Assembly (NCBI RefSeq): GCF_006438915.1
Contig: NZ_RCZE01000009.1
Coordinates: 1 to 64,000, forward strand
Reading direction: 5' to 3'
DNA: 64,000 nt
Source of the DNA: Pseudomonas arsenicoxydans
GTDB lineage: Bacteria > Pseudomonadota > Gammaproteobacteria > Pseudomonadales > Pseudomonadaceae
Part shown: in pieces, positions 16,360 to 24,432 of the stretch
How positions within the stretch are numbered: position 1 is the stretch's first letter
How the letters are laid out: each line of letters starts with the position of its first letter
Notes under the pieces: model-generated
What the model was told of the DNA's origin: nothing
The model's database searches: none
Seen by the model: only the letters and a program-made list of their open reading frames with translations
Made by a program: the position numbers and the translations under genes

Positions 16360-17814
16360 TCAGGACAAGATGTGGTCGGCGGGTTTCAAGGCCCGGGTCA
16401 ATCGGTAATAGCTGAAACTAAACCCCGGAAACATGGCGATCACATGACCGCTCTTGCTTTGATACCAGCTGTGACAGCCTCCAGACTTCCAAACGGTGCG
16501 CTCCATTTCCCTGTGGATCATTTCAGTGTAGGTACGTTCCGCTTCGGGGCGTACTTCAATGCTGCGTAAACCCTGTGCTTTTAACGTACGGATGCAGTCG
16601 AGGATGTAATTCATCTGCGATTCGATGATAAACAGCGCCGATGTGTGGCCAATGCCGGTGTTGGGGCCGGTGACGATAAACAGGTTAGGGAAGTCCGGCA
16701 GACTGGTGCCCAGGTAGGCCCGCGGGTATTGCGCCCAGACGTCCTTGAGTCGGGTGCCGTGTTTGCCGGTGACGGGGTAGGAAATCACCCCGTCAGTGGC
16801 GTCGTAACCGGTGGACCAGACGATCAGGTCGAGGTCGATGTGCTGGCCGTCCTGAGTGACGATGCCGGTTTCATCGATGGAAGCGATGCCCTGTTCGCGA
16901 CTGTGCAACGTCACGTTGGGGCGGCTCAGCGCCGGGTAATAGGTGCTGGAGACCAGCACGCGTTTGCAGCCGATGGTGAAGTCCGGTGTCAGTTTTCGGC
17001 GCAATTCGGGGTCCGGCACCTGGCGCTTGAGGAAGCGCAGGGCCTGTTGCTGAACCAGGCGAATCGCCGGTTTCGAGTATTTGAAGGCAATCACCCGGGT
17101 TTCGAATTGCCAGTAGATCATCCAGCGCAGCAGTTTGTAGGCCGGTTTCAGACCCAGCAGCCAACGCTGGAAAGGGCCAAACGCGCGGTCGGCCCTTGGC
17201 AACACCCAGTGCGGGGTGCGTTGAAACACATGCAGGTGCTCGACGTTCGGGGCAATCGCCGGGATGACCTGCGCGGCACTGGCGCCGCTGCCGACGATGG
17301 CCACGCGTTTTTCCCGGTAATCGTAGGAATGGTCCCAGTTGTTGGTGTGAAAGGTCTTGCCCTGAAAGCGGTCCACACCTTCGAAATGCGGGACGACCGG
17401 TTGGCTCAATGGCCCCGTCGCATTAATCAGGAACTGTGCGTAAAACGTGCCTTTGCTGCCGGTGTGCACTGCCCAGCGTTTGTTGGCGTCATCCCATTCG
17501 ATGCGTTTGACATTGGCCTCCAGTTCCACCTTGTCGCGCAGGCCGAAGTGTTCCACCACGTACTGGGTGTAGTGGTGCAGTTCCGCCTGTTCGGCGAACA
17601 TTTGCGTCCAGCGATAGGGCGCAAAGGACAGCGAATAAAGGGGCGAAGGTACATCCACCGCCGCGCCGGGGTAGGTGTTCTGGCACCAGGTGCCGCCAAA
17701 AAAGTCCCGCCGTTCCAACAGGCGAAATTCGTCGATGCCAGCCTTGAGCAAATTGATCGCCGCACACTGACCGCCAAAACCGCTGCCGATGATCAACACT
17801 TGAAAGGTCTGCAT
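16360..17814 (-). CDS. FAD-dependent Baeyer-Villiger-type monooxygenase
   Basis: This 484-residue flavoprotein has an N-terminal FAD motif GSGFGG (10-15), a second dinucleotide motif GSGASA (175-180) for NADPH, and between them FQGKTFHTNNWD (150-161). The latter matches the Baeyer-Villiger fingerprint FxGxxxHTxxWP/D. Such enzymes insert oxygen next to a ketone to give an ester or lactone. The adjacent hydrolase could open that product, making this a small ketone-degrading operon. The gene starts at ATG 17814 with an AGGAGG-like sequence (the complement of CCTCCTTT) just upstream. Confidence 0.88.
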   Translation of the reverse strand: MQTFQVLIIGSGFGGQCAAINLLKAGIDEFRLLERRDFFGGTWCQNTYPGAAVDVPSPLYSLSFAPYRWTQMFAEQAELHHYTQYVVEHFGLRDKVELEANVKRIEWDDANKRWAVHTGSKGTFYAQFLINATGPLSQPVVPHFEGVDRFQGKTFHTNNWDHSYDYREKRVAIVGSGASAAQVIPAIAPNVEHLHVFQRTPHWVLPRADRAFGPFQRWLLGLKPAYKLLRWMIYWQFETRVIAFKYSKPAIRLVQQQALRFLKRQVPDPELRRKLTPDFTIGCKRVLVSSTYYPALSRPNVTLHSREQGIASIDETGIVTQDGQHIDLDLIVWSTGYDATDGVISYPVTGKHGTRLKDVWAQYPRAYLGTSLPDFPNLFIVTGPNTGIGHTSALFIIESQMNYILDCIRTLKAQGLRSIEVRPEAERTYTEMIHREMERTVWKSGGCHSWYQSKSGHVIAMFPGFSFSYYRLTRALKPADHILS

Positions 17815-18006
17815 GGGCCTCCTTTTTTATGGTTATTGATGGAACCCGCCCTTCATGTATAGCCAAACATTGGGGACTCGCCTCGCGACAATACTCCAGT
17901 ATTCAGACCGCTCACCGGTGATGGCTATTTAACGTCGCCCTGATAGACTTCAAACGCACCTGCAAGCCCGGTGTTATCAGGTTCCGTTCAGTGGCGCAGA
18001 GGCCCT

Positions 18007-19080
18007 ATGGTGGCAAAAGCGGGGAAAGGACTTTCATTGGCCAGGAGGCTTTATACATCGCGAACCCTGGGCCTGGCCTTGGGATTGTTGTGCGTGAGCA
18101 CGGCGATGTACCCACTCGACCCGGCTCCGTGGGTGTGGGGGCTGATGCTGTTCAACGGCGTGTTGTGGCCGCACGTTGCCTATCAATGGGCGCGTCGGGC
18201 CAAGGTGCCGTTTCACGCCGAGCACCGCAACATCCTGGTCGACGCCTTTCTCGGCGGTTTCTGGGTGGCGGCCATGCAGTTCAATCCACTGCCCAGCGTT
18301 GCAACGCTGTCGATGATGGCGATGAACAATGTCGCCATTGGCGGCTTGCGATTCCTGCTGGTGGGCGCCGTCGCGCAAATACTCGGGATGGGAGTGGGGT
18401 GGCTGGCGTTTACCCCTGCGTTCATTCCGTCGACAACGCCGTTGCAGATGTTCGCCTGCATGCCCTTGCTGATTCTGTATCCCATGGCGCTGGGCTGGAT
18501 TTGCTTTCGTCAGGCCACCACCCTCGGCCGACAAAAGCGCGAATTGCTGGCGCTGAGTCGCACTGACAGCCTGACTGGCCTGCTGAACCATGGCGCCTGG
18601 AAGGATCAACTCGAAGTCGAATTCCAGCGCTGCCAACGCCTACAGCAGGGCGGGGCGATTGCGCTCATCGACATCGACCATTTCAAAGCGATCAATGACA
18701 CTTACGGCCACGTCGCCGGGGACATCGTGTTGCGCCAGTTGAGTAAAATGCTCAAGCAGAACCTGCGCGCCGCCGATGTGGCCGGGCGTTATGGCGGCGA
18801 CGAGTTCTGCGTGATACTGCCGGACATGCCGTTGAACAGTGCCGCCGCGACGATGGAAGCCTTGCGCGACCGCTTTGCCACGTTGGGTTACGAGCAGAGC
18901 CCGGCGTTGAAAGTCAGTTTAAGTATTGGTCTGGCGGCTTTCAGTTCGGCGCATACCGATGCGACTTTATGGCTTAACGATGCGGATCAGGCGTTGTATG
19001 AAGCCAAGACCACGGGCCGCAATCGCGTGATCTGCCGCACCAATGGCAAGCCGTATCGCGAATTGCTCGATCCGGTCTGA
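18007..19080 (+). CDS. Diguanylate cyclase with MASE2 membrane sensor domain
   Basis: The 357-residue protein has an N-terminal MASE2 membrane domain of about five hydrophobic segments (roughly 20-170), a short linker and a GGDEF domain. RYGGDEFCVIL puts the active GGDEF at 263-267. RAAD (254-257), five residues upstream, is an intact inhibitory I-site, so it should make cyclic di-GMP and be product-inhibited. The layout resembles AdrA/DgcC. ATG 18007, 4 bases behind AGAGG, was preferred to a GTG at 17971. It is divergent from the monooxygenase operon and appears monocistronic. Confidence 0.92.
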   Translation: MVAKAGKGLSLARRLYTSRTLGLALGLLCVSTAMYPLDPAPWVWGLMLFNGVLWPHVAYQWARRAKVPFHAEHRNILVDAFLGGFWVAAMQFNPLPSVATLSMMAMNNVAIGGLRFLLVGAVAQILGMGVGWLAFTPAFIPSTTPLQMFACMPLLILYPMALGWICFRQATTLGRQKRELLALSRTDSLTGLLNHGAWKDQLEVEFQRCQRLQQGGAIALIDIDHFKAINDTYGHVAGDIVLRQLSKMLKQNLRAADVAGRYGGDEFCVILPDMPLNSAAATMEALRDRFATLGYEQSPALKVSLSIGLAAFSSAHTDATLWLNDADQALYEAKTTGRNRVICRTNGKPYRELLDPV

Positions 19081-19180
19081 CCCTTCGGCCACGGGTTCGT
19101 GTGTGTTGCATTCGGTCTAGAGCCTTGCGTCGTAGTCAGTTAGGGTGTTTTTGACCCCGACACGAAACAAGGACCGATTC

Positions 19181-20416
19181 ATGACGCTCCATCTCCCTCG
19201 CTCCCTGCTGGCCACCAGTCTGACCCTCGCCCTCGGCGCCTTCGCTCCTGCAGCCTTCGCCGAACCCCACAAACAAGTCCTCGCCGATGCCGAGCAATAC
19301 AAGGGTGAAGCCCTGAAACTGCTGGAGCGGCTGGTCAATATCGACTCCGGTTCCGGCTATGAGCCCGGCCTGACGCAAGTGCGTGACATCGCCACCGATG
19401 AACTGAAAAAGCTCGGTGCCACCATCGAACGGGTGCCCAACACACCCGACAAAAGCAGCCACGTGATCGCGACGCTGAAAGGCACTGGCAAGGCGAAAAT
19501 CCTGCTGATGGCGCACATGGACACCGTCTTCAAGGAAGGCTCCGCCGACGAGCGCCCGTTCCACATCAAGGACGGCCGCGCCTATGGGCCGGGCGTGATG
19601 GATGACAAGGGCGGCATTGTCGCCGGGATCTATGCGCTGAAAGTCCTGAAAAACCTCGACTTCAAGGACTACGCGCAGATCACGTTCCTGCTCGACGCCA
19701 GCGAAGAAACCGGCTCCGACGTCGCCACCGACCTGATCAAGAAAACCGCCAAGGCCCACGACGTGACCCTCAACCTCGAACCGGGCCGCCCGGCGGATGG
19801 TTTGGTGGTGTGGCGCAAAGGCAGCGCGACGGCGGTGGTGGAAGTCAAAGGCAAAGCTGCTCACGCCGGTGTCGCACCCGAATTGGGGCGCAACGCGGCC
19901 ATGGAAGCCGCGCATCAGATTCTGCAACTCGGCAAGTTGGGCGATGAAGAGAAGAAAACCACCATCAATTTCACCGTGCTCAAGGCGGGCGACCGAACCA
20001 ATGTGATCCCGGACCAGGCCACGGCCAAGGCTGACGTGCGGGCGGCAGTGCCGGAAGAATTCGAGCGGATCGAGAAGGATCTGGCGCGGGTTTCCAAGGA
20101 CAAGCTGATTGCGGATACCGAAGTCACCACCACCCTTCAGCGCGGGTTACCACCGATGCCGCAGACGGCGGAGTCCGATCGGTTGATGGCCATGGCGCAG
20201 GGTATTTACGGAGAAATTGGTCGCAAGTTGACCGAGGAAGGCAGCGGCGGGGCAGCAGATGCCAGCCTGTCGGCCAGTGTGGGCACGCCGACGCTGGATG
20301 GGTTCGGGATTGTCGGCGGGAATATCCATACGCCTGAGGAGTACGCCGAGGTTGAAAGCGTGGCGCCGCGGATTTATCTGTTGTCGCGGATGATTATGGA
20401 GTTGACCAAGCAGTAA
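19181..20416 (+). CDS. Secreted M20-family metallopeptidase, glutamate carboxypeptidase-like
   Basis: The 411 residues begin with a signal peptide (MTLHLPRSLLATSLTLALGA...AFA, cleaved near 27). The M20 catalytic motifs follow: LLMAHMDTVF (His112, Asp114), GPGVMDDKGG with the bridging Asp, and ASEETGSD with the catalytic Glu. A dimerisation domain includes KAAHAG, and HTPEEY supplies the last zinc His. Length and order match carboxypeptidase G2 (glutamate carboxypeptidase) of Pseudomonas. It should release C-terminal Glu from folate-like or peptide substrates in the periplasm. ATG 19181 has an AAGGA site; an upstream in-frame ATG lacks one. Confidence 0.92.
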   Translation: MTLHLPRSLLATSLTLALGAFAPAAFAEPHKQVLADAEQYKGEALKLLERLVNIDSGSGYEPGLTQVRDIATDELKKLGATIERVPNTPDKSSHVIATLKGTGKAKILLMAHMDTVFKEGSADERPFHIKDGRAYGPGVMDDKGGIVAGIYALKVLKNLDFKDYAQITFLLDASEETGSDVATDLIKKTAKAHDVTLNLEPGRPADGLVVWRKGSATAVVEVKGKAAHAGVAPELGRNAAMEAAHQILQLGKLGDEEKKTTINFTVLKAGDRTNVIPDQATAKADVRAAVPEEFERIEKDLARVSKDKLIADTEVTTTLQRGLPPMPQTAESDRLMAMAQGIYGEIGRKLTEEGSGGAADASLSASVGTPTLDGFGIVGGNIHTPEEYAEVESVAPRIYLLSRMIMELTKQ

Positions 20417-20432
20417 GCCGCACGATCTTACC

Positions 20433-20526
20433 CTGTGGCGAGGGAGCTTGCTCGCGCTGGACTGCGCAGCAGGCCCATTCTTTGGGGTCGCTTCGCAACC
20501 CAGCGGGAGAAGCTCCCTCGCCACAG
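20433..20526. repeat. REP-type inverted repeat pair (CTGTGGCGAGG class)
   Basis: CTGTGGCGAGGGAGCTTGCT and its near-complement AGAAGCTCCCTCGCCACAG form a long hairpin directly behind the M20 peptidase stop. Between this and the leader RNA (20527-20640) I see no gene. Confidence 0.8.
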
Positions 20527-20640
20527 GTTTTTTTGGGTGTCGGTGAAATAGCGTTCCGTCCATCGTCGGGCAACGATCATCATGTGGCGCACAACTTTCC
20601 AAGACGTTTCCTACAACGTACCCTGTTGCCGCGTTTCGGT

Positions 20641-20883
20641 ATCGACCCCTATAGTTCGGGCTCGCGGAAATTACCGCGAACGACCTTGGCCGGTCGGATA
20701 CAGGAACGTCCAGCTACCTAGCACCGTTCAGGCGATCTTCACCTGAAACATCGTGTTATGGCGGCTGTGCGTGGGACACCTTCGGGTGTGCCGGAGTCCT
20801 GTAACCGGTCGGCCAACCCGCGTACGGCTGCCACCTTCGTTTGGCCGCGAAAGGTGGTTGCTCTAATTACAGGAGTTACAACC
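20641..20883 (+). ncRNA. Structured 5' leader of the DUF3077-like gene
   Basis: Six helices can be drawn by eye. They are TCGCGG/CCGCGA at 20662-20679; CGACC/GGTCG at 20681-20696; TTCAGG/CCTGAA at 20727-20747; a 16-pair stem of 20760-20775 with 20817-20832 (with G-U pairs); inside it ACACC-UUCG-GGTGT at 20776-20789, a UUCG tetraloop; and CCACCTT/AAGGTGG at 20831-20857. The last ends 15 bases before the AGGAG ribosome site (20871-20875). I recall similar leaders before related small genes in other pseudomonads. A cis-regulatory element or a processed sRNA are both possible. Confidence 0.6.
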
Positions 20884-21186
20884 ATGCACGACCAAGTAAT
20901 GCCTCGTTACCTCCCCATCGACACCTACGACGCCGAAAGTCCGGTGCTCTTCATCAATACCCACAAAGAACTCAGCGACCTCGCAGCCTGCGCGGCGCAT
21001 CGCTTTTCCGTGGTTCGTGATCTCGCGGACACCTTGTCCAGCCTTGGCCTCAAAGGGATTTCAGACTGTGATCTGACGCGTGTCACCGGGGCGGTGCATC
21101 TGCTGATGCGTGAAGGGTGCGCGATTCTGGATGTGGTCCGGGCACGGGCGTTGCAGCGGGAGGAGGGGTTCAAGACTGCAATCTAG
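20884..21186 (+). CDS. Small DUF3077-like protein of unknown function
   Basis: The 100-residue soluble protein resembles the small DUF3077/DUF6124-type proteins found in many copies in Pseudomonas genomes. It has an N-terminal LFINTHKELSDLAACAAHRFSVVRDLADTL and helical segments; no catalytic motif is seen. It has no signal peptide. The ATG at 20884 lies 8 bases behind AGGAG. It is preceded by a highly structured leader, implying post-transcriptional control. Function is unknown, and the family name is given from memory. Confidence 0.75.
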   Translation: MHDQVMPRYLPIDTYDAESPVLFINTHKELSDLAACAAHRFSVVRDLADTLSSLGLKGISDCDLTRVTGAVHLLMREGCAILDVVRARALQREEGFKTAI

Positions 21187-21199
21187 CGGTGTTGCGACC

Positions 21200-21278
21200 G
21201 GCCCCATCGCGGGCAAGCCACGCTCCCAAAGGGCAATGCGTTTCAAATGTAGGAGCGTGGCTTGCCCGCGATGGGGCC
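21200..21278. repeat. REP-type inverted repeat pair (GGCCCCATCGCGGGC class)
   Basis: GGCCCCATCGCGGGCAAGCC and GGCTTGCCCGCGATGGGGCC face each other across 38 bases between convergent genes. The sequence class differs from the other pairs in the window. Confidence 0.8.
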
Positions 21279-21311
21279 TAGACCGGCAATACAGCTAAAC
21301 GGGCGAAACCA

Positions 21312-22181
21312 TCACTCCTTCACACGCATAAACTCTTCCGCCCAACGAATGTAATCCTCAGGCTGCGTATACGTATGCGTCAGTTCCGTAGCGCTCAAGT
21401 CTGACGCCTGGGTAAAGATCTGCCGCTGCTCGCGCAAGCTGTCGTACGTCGCCTTGATCGCCGCGAAGTAAGCGCCATGCCCATCAATGGTCACCCGCAC
21501 GCCCAGTTCGGCCAGGCGTTTGTCGTCACGCAGCGCCGGATTGCCGTAGGTGACCAGCATCAGCGGCACGCTCAGGTGCTCGGCGATTTTTTCCAGTTGG
21601 TCGAAGTCCTGCACGCCCACCATGCAGATCCCGTCCGCCCCGGCGGCCTGGTATTGCTGGGTGCGGCTGATGATTTCCTGGATGGGCAGGATGCCGGCGT
21701 TGGTGCGGGCGATGATCGCCATTTCCGAATCAACCCGGGCTTCCAGCGCGGCGCGGATCTTGCCCACGCCTTCCGCGACCCCGATCAGGTCGGTGGATTT
21801 ACGGCCGAATTGTGCCGGCAACAGGGTGTCTTCGATGGTCAGTGCGGCGATGCCGGCGCGTTCGAGTTCGACGATGGTGCGCATTACGTTGAGCGCGTTG
21901 CCGTAGCCATGGTCGGCGTCGGCGATGACCGGCAATTGCGCGACGCGGCCAATGCGGGTGGCCTGTTCGGCGAACTCGCTGAGGGTGATCAACGCAAAGT
22001 CGGGGGCGCCCAGCACCTGCAACGATGCGACGGAGCCGCCCAGAATCCCCACTTCAAAACCCAGGTCAGCGGCAATGCGGGCTGACATCGGGTCGAAGAC
22101 CGAAGCCGTGTGATAGCAGGTGCTGGAAGCGAACAGTTCGCGGAAGTTACGGCGCAAATCTTGATGGGAAAGCCTGGACAT
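21312..22181 (-). CDS. Oxaloacetate decarboxylase-like protein (isocitrate lyase/PEP mutase superfamily)
   Basis: The 289-residue protein has the superfamily's TIM-barrel pattern, with [19 protein letters not shown] holding metal-binding acids and [13 protein letters not shown] the mobile catalytic loop. The P. aeruginosa homologue PA4872 decarboxylates oxaloacetate to pyruvate and CO2, and this protein matches that type better than 2-methylisocitrate lyase (no KKCGH loop). It is cytoplasmic. ATG 22181 (MSRLSHQDL) was chosen over an upstream in-frame ATG that adds unrelated sequence. Confidence 0.85.
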   Translation of the reverse strand: MSRLSHQDLRRNFRELFASSTCYHTASVFDPMSARIAADLGFEVGILGGSVASLQVLGAPDFALITLSEFAEQATRIGRVAQLPVIADADHGYGNALNVMRTIVELERAGIAALTIEDTLLPAQFGRKSTDLIGVAEGVGKIRAALEARVDSEMAIIARTNAGILPIQEIISRTQQYQAAGADGICMVGVQDFDQLEKIAEHLSVPLMLVTYGNPALRDDKRLAELGVRVTIDGHGAYFAAIKATYDSLREQRQIFTQASDLSATELTHTYTQPEDYIRWAEEFMRVKE

Positions 22182-22330
22182 ACGAGTTCCACCACTGCAA
22201 TTGAATGGAAGGGCTTGAGCAAAAGTGTCAACGCCGAAGGAACAAAAGGCTATCACGCTGGCGGTGGAATAATGATGACGAATTTGCAGCGGCGCGGAGT
22301 CTTTTTAATCAGAAACGCCTCTGAATTCAT

Positions 22331-22360
22331 AAAAAGGTGCAGACCTTTGTCAGTCTGCAG
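22331..22360 (-). terminator. Rho-independent terminator of the two-peptide operon
   Basis: On the minus strand TGCAGAC and GTCTGCA (353-359 and 339-345 in the last three digits) pair across 7 bases and are followed by CCTTTTT. It lies about 30 bases behind the stop of the second small peptide gene. Confidence 0.8.
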
Positions 22361-22388
22361 CCTTGCTGATGCGTTTAACGAGCAGGTT

Positions 22389-22565
22389 TCAGCCTTGGGC
22401 CGGCACGCTCCAGATTTTCTTGATTTCGTGGATATTGCCCACGTTGAAGCGAATGGTCATGCTGCCGCAAGGCGAAGCCAGCGTACTCTTGACCGGCGTG
22501 TTGATCACGTTGGTACCTGCACGCAGCAGTGGGGTTTCATTCCAGTTTTTCATCAGCTTGTTCAT
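22389..22565 (-). CDS. Small peptide B of a two-peptide operon (candidate precursor)
   Basis: This 58-codon gene encodes a peptide aligning without gaps to the peptide at 24056-24256: 27 of the first 52 positions are identical. Shared features are KL..NW at 3-8, TN.INTP at 18-24, a Cys at 33 and GNIHEIKK at 43-50 followed by W52. The middle (25-40) varies. An AAAAGGAA ribosome site lies 6-13 bases upstream of the ATG. It is the last gene of the operon, 18 bases behind the cupin-like gene and before a terminator. No signal peptide or membrane segment. I do not recognise the family. A modified-peptide precursor is the leading guess; a small regulatory or structural protein is possible. Confidence 0.75.
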   Translation of the reverse strand: MNKLMKNWNETPLLRAGTNVINTPVKSTLASPCGSMTIRFNVGNIHEIKKIWSVPAQG

Positions 22566-22583
22566 AGGTTTTTCCTTTTATTT

Positions 22584-23243
22584 TCATTGGGGTAACGAAT
22601 GGCTACCGTTATTAAGCAGTGACAGCGAATCTTCAAAGAATGCTGTTTCCTGCTTTGCAATACCGGGATAAGTCGGTCTGTAGTTTTCATCGAAGCACCA
22701 GGCTTCTTCGTTTCGCTCCGACCGTAGAGGATGAATAAGTAGACTCAACGATGCGGACATTAGGTTGGGTGGAAGCTGCCTATGTATTTCTTTCAGTGGA
22801 GGCATGTGCAGGACTTCGCCCGGTGCGAGTTTAAGCACTCGCTCTTCACCGAGTATTGGAATTGTTCCGGCACGAATCGGTGTGTCATCAAGTATTTCGC
22901 GAATGACCGTTGTATACCCGTCGCCGCTGTAACCCACGGCATACATTTCAAAATCGTGGGTGTGATTCAAGTCATAGATAAATGTTTCGCTTTCGTCTTG
23001 GGACGAGACCGGCGACCAAAAACCCAATCGAACAGTAAACAGGTCGTTGTAATGCAGTACAAAGGCGTAGGCGCTGTAAAGACTATTTTTTGTGCTGAAA
23101 CCCTCTTGTTGAACGGTGTTGTAAAGATGCTCGCTCAACAATCTACGGTTGGTAGCCAGTCGACGAAGGTCCTCTATTATTTTTGACGTGTCTCGCTCCA
23201 GATCGTACGCCAACACACGCTCAACAAACGTCTGCAATTTCAT
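22584..23243 (-). CDS. Cupin-like protein of the two-peptide operon
   Basis: The 219 residues contain NHTHDFEMYAVGYSGDG (about 92-108), resembling the first cupin motif (HxH, Glu, Gly). LAPGEVLHMPPLKEIHRQL (about 136-154) resembles the second, with PG and a His. Thiol and peptide dioxygenases often have such metal-binding cupins, so a metal-dependent oxidation of the flanking peptides is conceivable. The N-terminal third is helical and has no signal peptide. The ATG overlaps the stop of the preceding gene (ATGA), implying coupled translation. I do not recognise the exact family; the metal and reaction are inference. Confidence 0.7.
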   Translation of the reverse strand: MKLQTFVERVLAYDLERDTSKIIEDLRRLATNRRLLSEHLYNTVQQEGFSTKNSLYSAYAFVLHYNDLFTVRLGFWSPVSSQDESETFIYDLNHTHDFEMYAVGYSGDGYTTVIREILDDTPIRAGTIPILGEERVLKLAPGEVLHMPPLKEIHRQLPPNLMSASLSLLIHPLRSERNEEAWCFDENYRPTYPGIAKQETAFFEDSLSLLNNGSHSLPQ

Positions 23244-24016
23244 GCCACTTCACTTTGCTGGTCGAGTAAATAGTTCAGGCGACTGTTTTGCAGGTTTCTC
23301 AACAGTGGCACGAAATTCAGTGCGGTTTGCGGATTGGTTTGCTGTATCACCTGAAAGGCTTTCCAGGCGACGGCGGGGTGATAGTGATAAATCAATTCTT
23401 CGGCCACTTTGACGGCCCCTGGATCCTGTGCGGCTTCGAGTAACTCAAGACTCACCAGATAGCGTGCGGCACTGTCGTCATGGGGGAACCAGGCGACTTT
23501 GCAGCGTGTGGCACGATCAAATACCCCGATGTCTGCACTTCTGTCCGGCAGGTTGATACTGCCAATAAAGGCCACGTGCCCGTCGCCTGTTGGGTTGCTG
23601 TCGAACAGGACCTTCGTGCCGTCGATGAATAAAGGGTTGTTCGCGTCGACAATGACCTGCTGTCCAATGATCAGATGGCTGGCTTCTACCCCAAAGAGCT
23701 GGACAGGAAATGACTGGTCGTTGATGGCAAATAAAACGCTCTTGCCTGGAACGGTGTACAACAGGGGGGAAGGCGATGCGCGATCAGGTACTTTGAGACT
23801 AATGTTCCCATTTTTGTTGCAGTACAGTGTCAATGTTCCGGTATGGGTGTTTGTTGACTTCATGATCGCTGCACCTTTAGAGGTGTCATGGAGCTGATCG
23901 GATTGGTTGTGCAGCAAACTGACTAGGTTATGAATGTCGGCGGATGTGTTCAGCGTTTTTAAAGTTGTTATCAGTTCGTCGGGTGATAAGGCGTCGTTTA
24001 AAAGTGTTGTGATCAT
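23240..24016 (-). CDS. Unrecognised protein of the two-peptide operon (beta-rich middle, helical repeat end)
   Basis: The 258 residues show a helical start, a beta-rich central domain (about 60-185, with LYTVPGKSVLFAINDQSFPVQL) and a helical C-terminal third. That third, containing SARYLVSLELLEAA and HPAVAWKAFQVIQQ, is reminiscent of HEAT-type repeats. No catalytic motif, signal peptide or membrane segment is visible. It lies 39 bases behind the first peptide gene and overlaps the cupin-like gene by 4 bases. A peptide-binding partner of the cupin-like protein would fit the layout, but no function can be claimed. A Met at residue 52 could be an internal alternative start. Confidence 0.65.
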   Translation of the reverse strand: MITTLLNDALSPDELITTLKTLNTSADIHNLVSLLHNQSDQLHDTSKGAAIMKSTNTHTGTLTLYCNKNGNISLKVPDRASPSPLLYTVPGKSVLFAINDQSFPVQLFGVEASHLIIGQQVIVDANNPLFIDGTKVLFDSNPTGDGHVAFIGSINLPDRSADIGVFDRATRCKVAWFPHDDSAARYLVSLELLEAAQDPGAVKVAEELIYHYHPAVAWKAFQVIQQTNPQTALNFVPLLRNLQNSRLNYLLDQQSEVA

Positions 24017-24055
24017 GAAATAGCCTGCTTCGTATTTATTTCCAAGCTCAGGCGA

Positions 24056-24256
24056 TCAGGTGGCGGAGTTGCTCGATGTGTCTGGCACTTCCGCCCGCTG
24101 CCAATATTTCTTTATTTCGTGAATGTTTCCGATATTCAGGCGGGGTGTTGTTCCCCAGCAATTGATGCTGCTGTTTGTTTGTGTGGGGGTGTTAATCATA
24201 TTTGTGGCTGCGCAAAATGTCGGGGTGTCAGACCAGTTTCCTGTCAGTTTTTGCAT
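24056..24256 (-). CDS. Small peptide A of a two-peptide operon (candidate precursor)
   Basis: The 66-residue peptide is the paralogue of the one at 22389-22565, with the same KL..NW, TN.INTP, Cys33 and GNIHEIKK.W positions. It adds a second Cys at 15 and a 12-residue polar tail. It is the first gene of the operon, about 35 bases behind a sigma-70-type promoter. The coding sequence is more AT-rich than the neighbouring aruG. No signal peptide. Conservation at both ends with a variable middle would suit a precursor with recognition segments around a modified region, but this is inference. No radical-SAM, YcaO or lanthipeptide enzyme is nearby. Confidence 0.75.
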   Translation of the reverse strand: MQKLTGNWSDTPTFCAATNMINTPTQTNSSINCWGTTPRLNIGNIHEIKKYWQRAEVPDTSSNSAT

Positions 24257-24291
24257 GGTTGGCTCGTTTGATGTGGTTGGTGTGTGTTTTT

Positions 24292-24354
24292 AGTATGGGG
24301 AGGGCGACTTCCAAAGGCAATTTAGTAGTTGTTAGTTGATGTTGTCAGTTGTTA
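24292..24354 (-). promoter_or_regulatory. Promoter and direct repeats upstream of the two-peptide operon
   Basis: On the minus strand TTGCCT (24315-24320) and CATACT (24292-24297) are 17 bases apart, a plausible sigma-70 promoter. Two direct copies of AGTTGTTA (plus strand 24327-24334 and 24347-24354), 20 bases apart, lie just upstream of the -35 element and could bind an activator on one face of the helix. Confidence 0.5.
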
Positions 24355-24432
24355 TTGGATGTTTTCAAAGGGGCAGATACCGTAATGGCGAAACACTGTT
24401 CTTATATCGATTGTTACACCGAGGCCGCACGA

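Noticed and set aside
16645-17862. Plus-strand open frame of 405 codons opposite the monooxygenase
   Set aside because: It overlaps the whole flavoprotein gene in antisense; the sense protein has complete FAD and NADPH motifs, so the opposite frame is a shadow.
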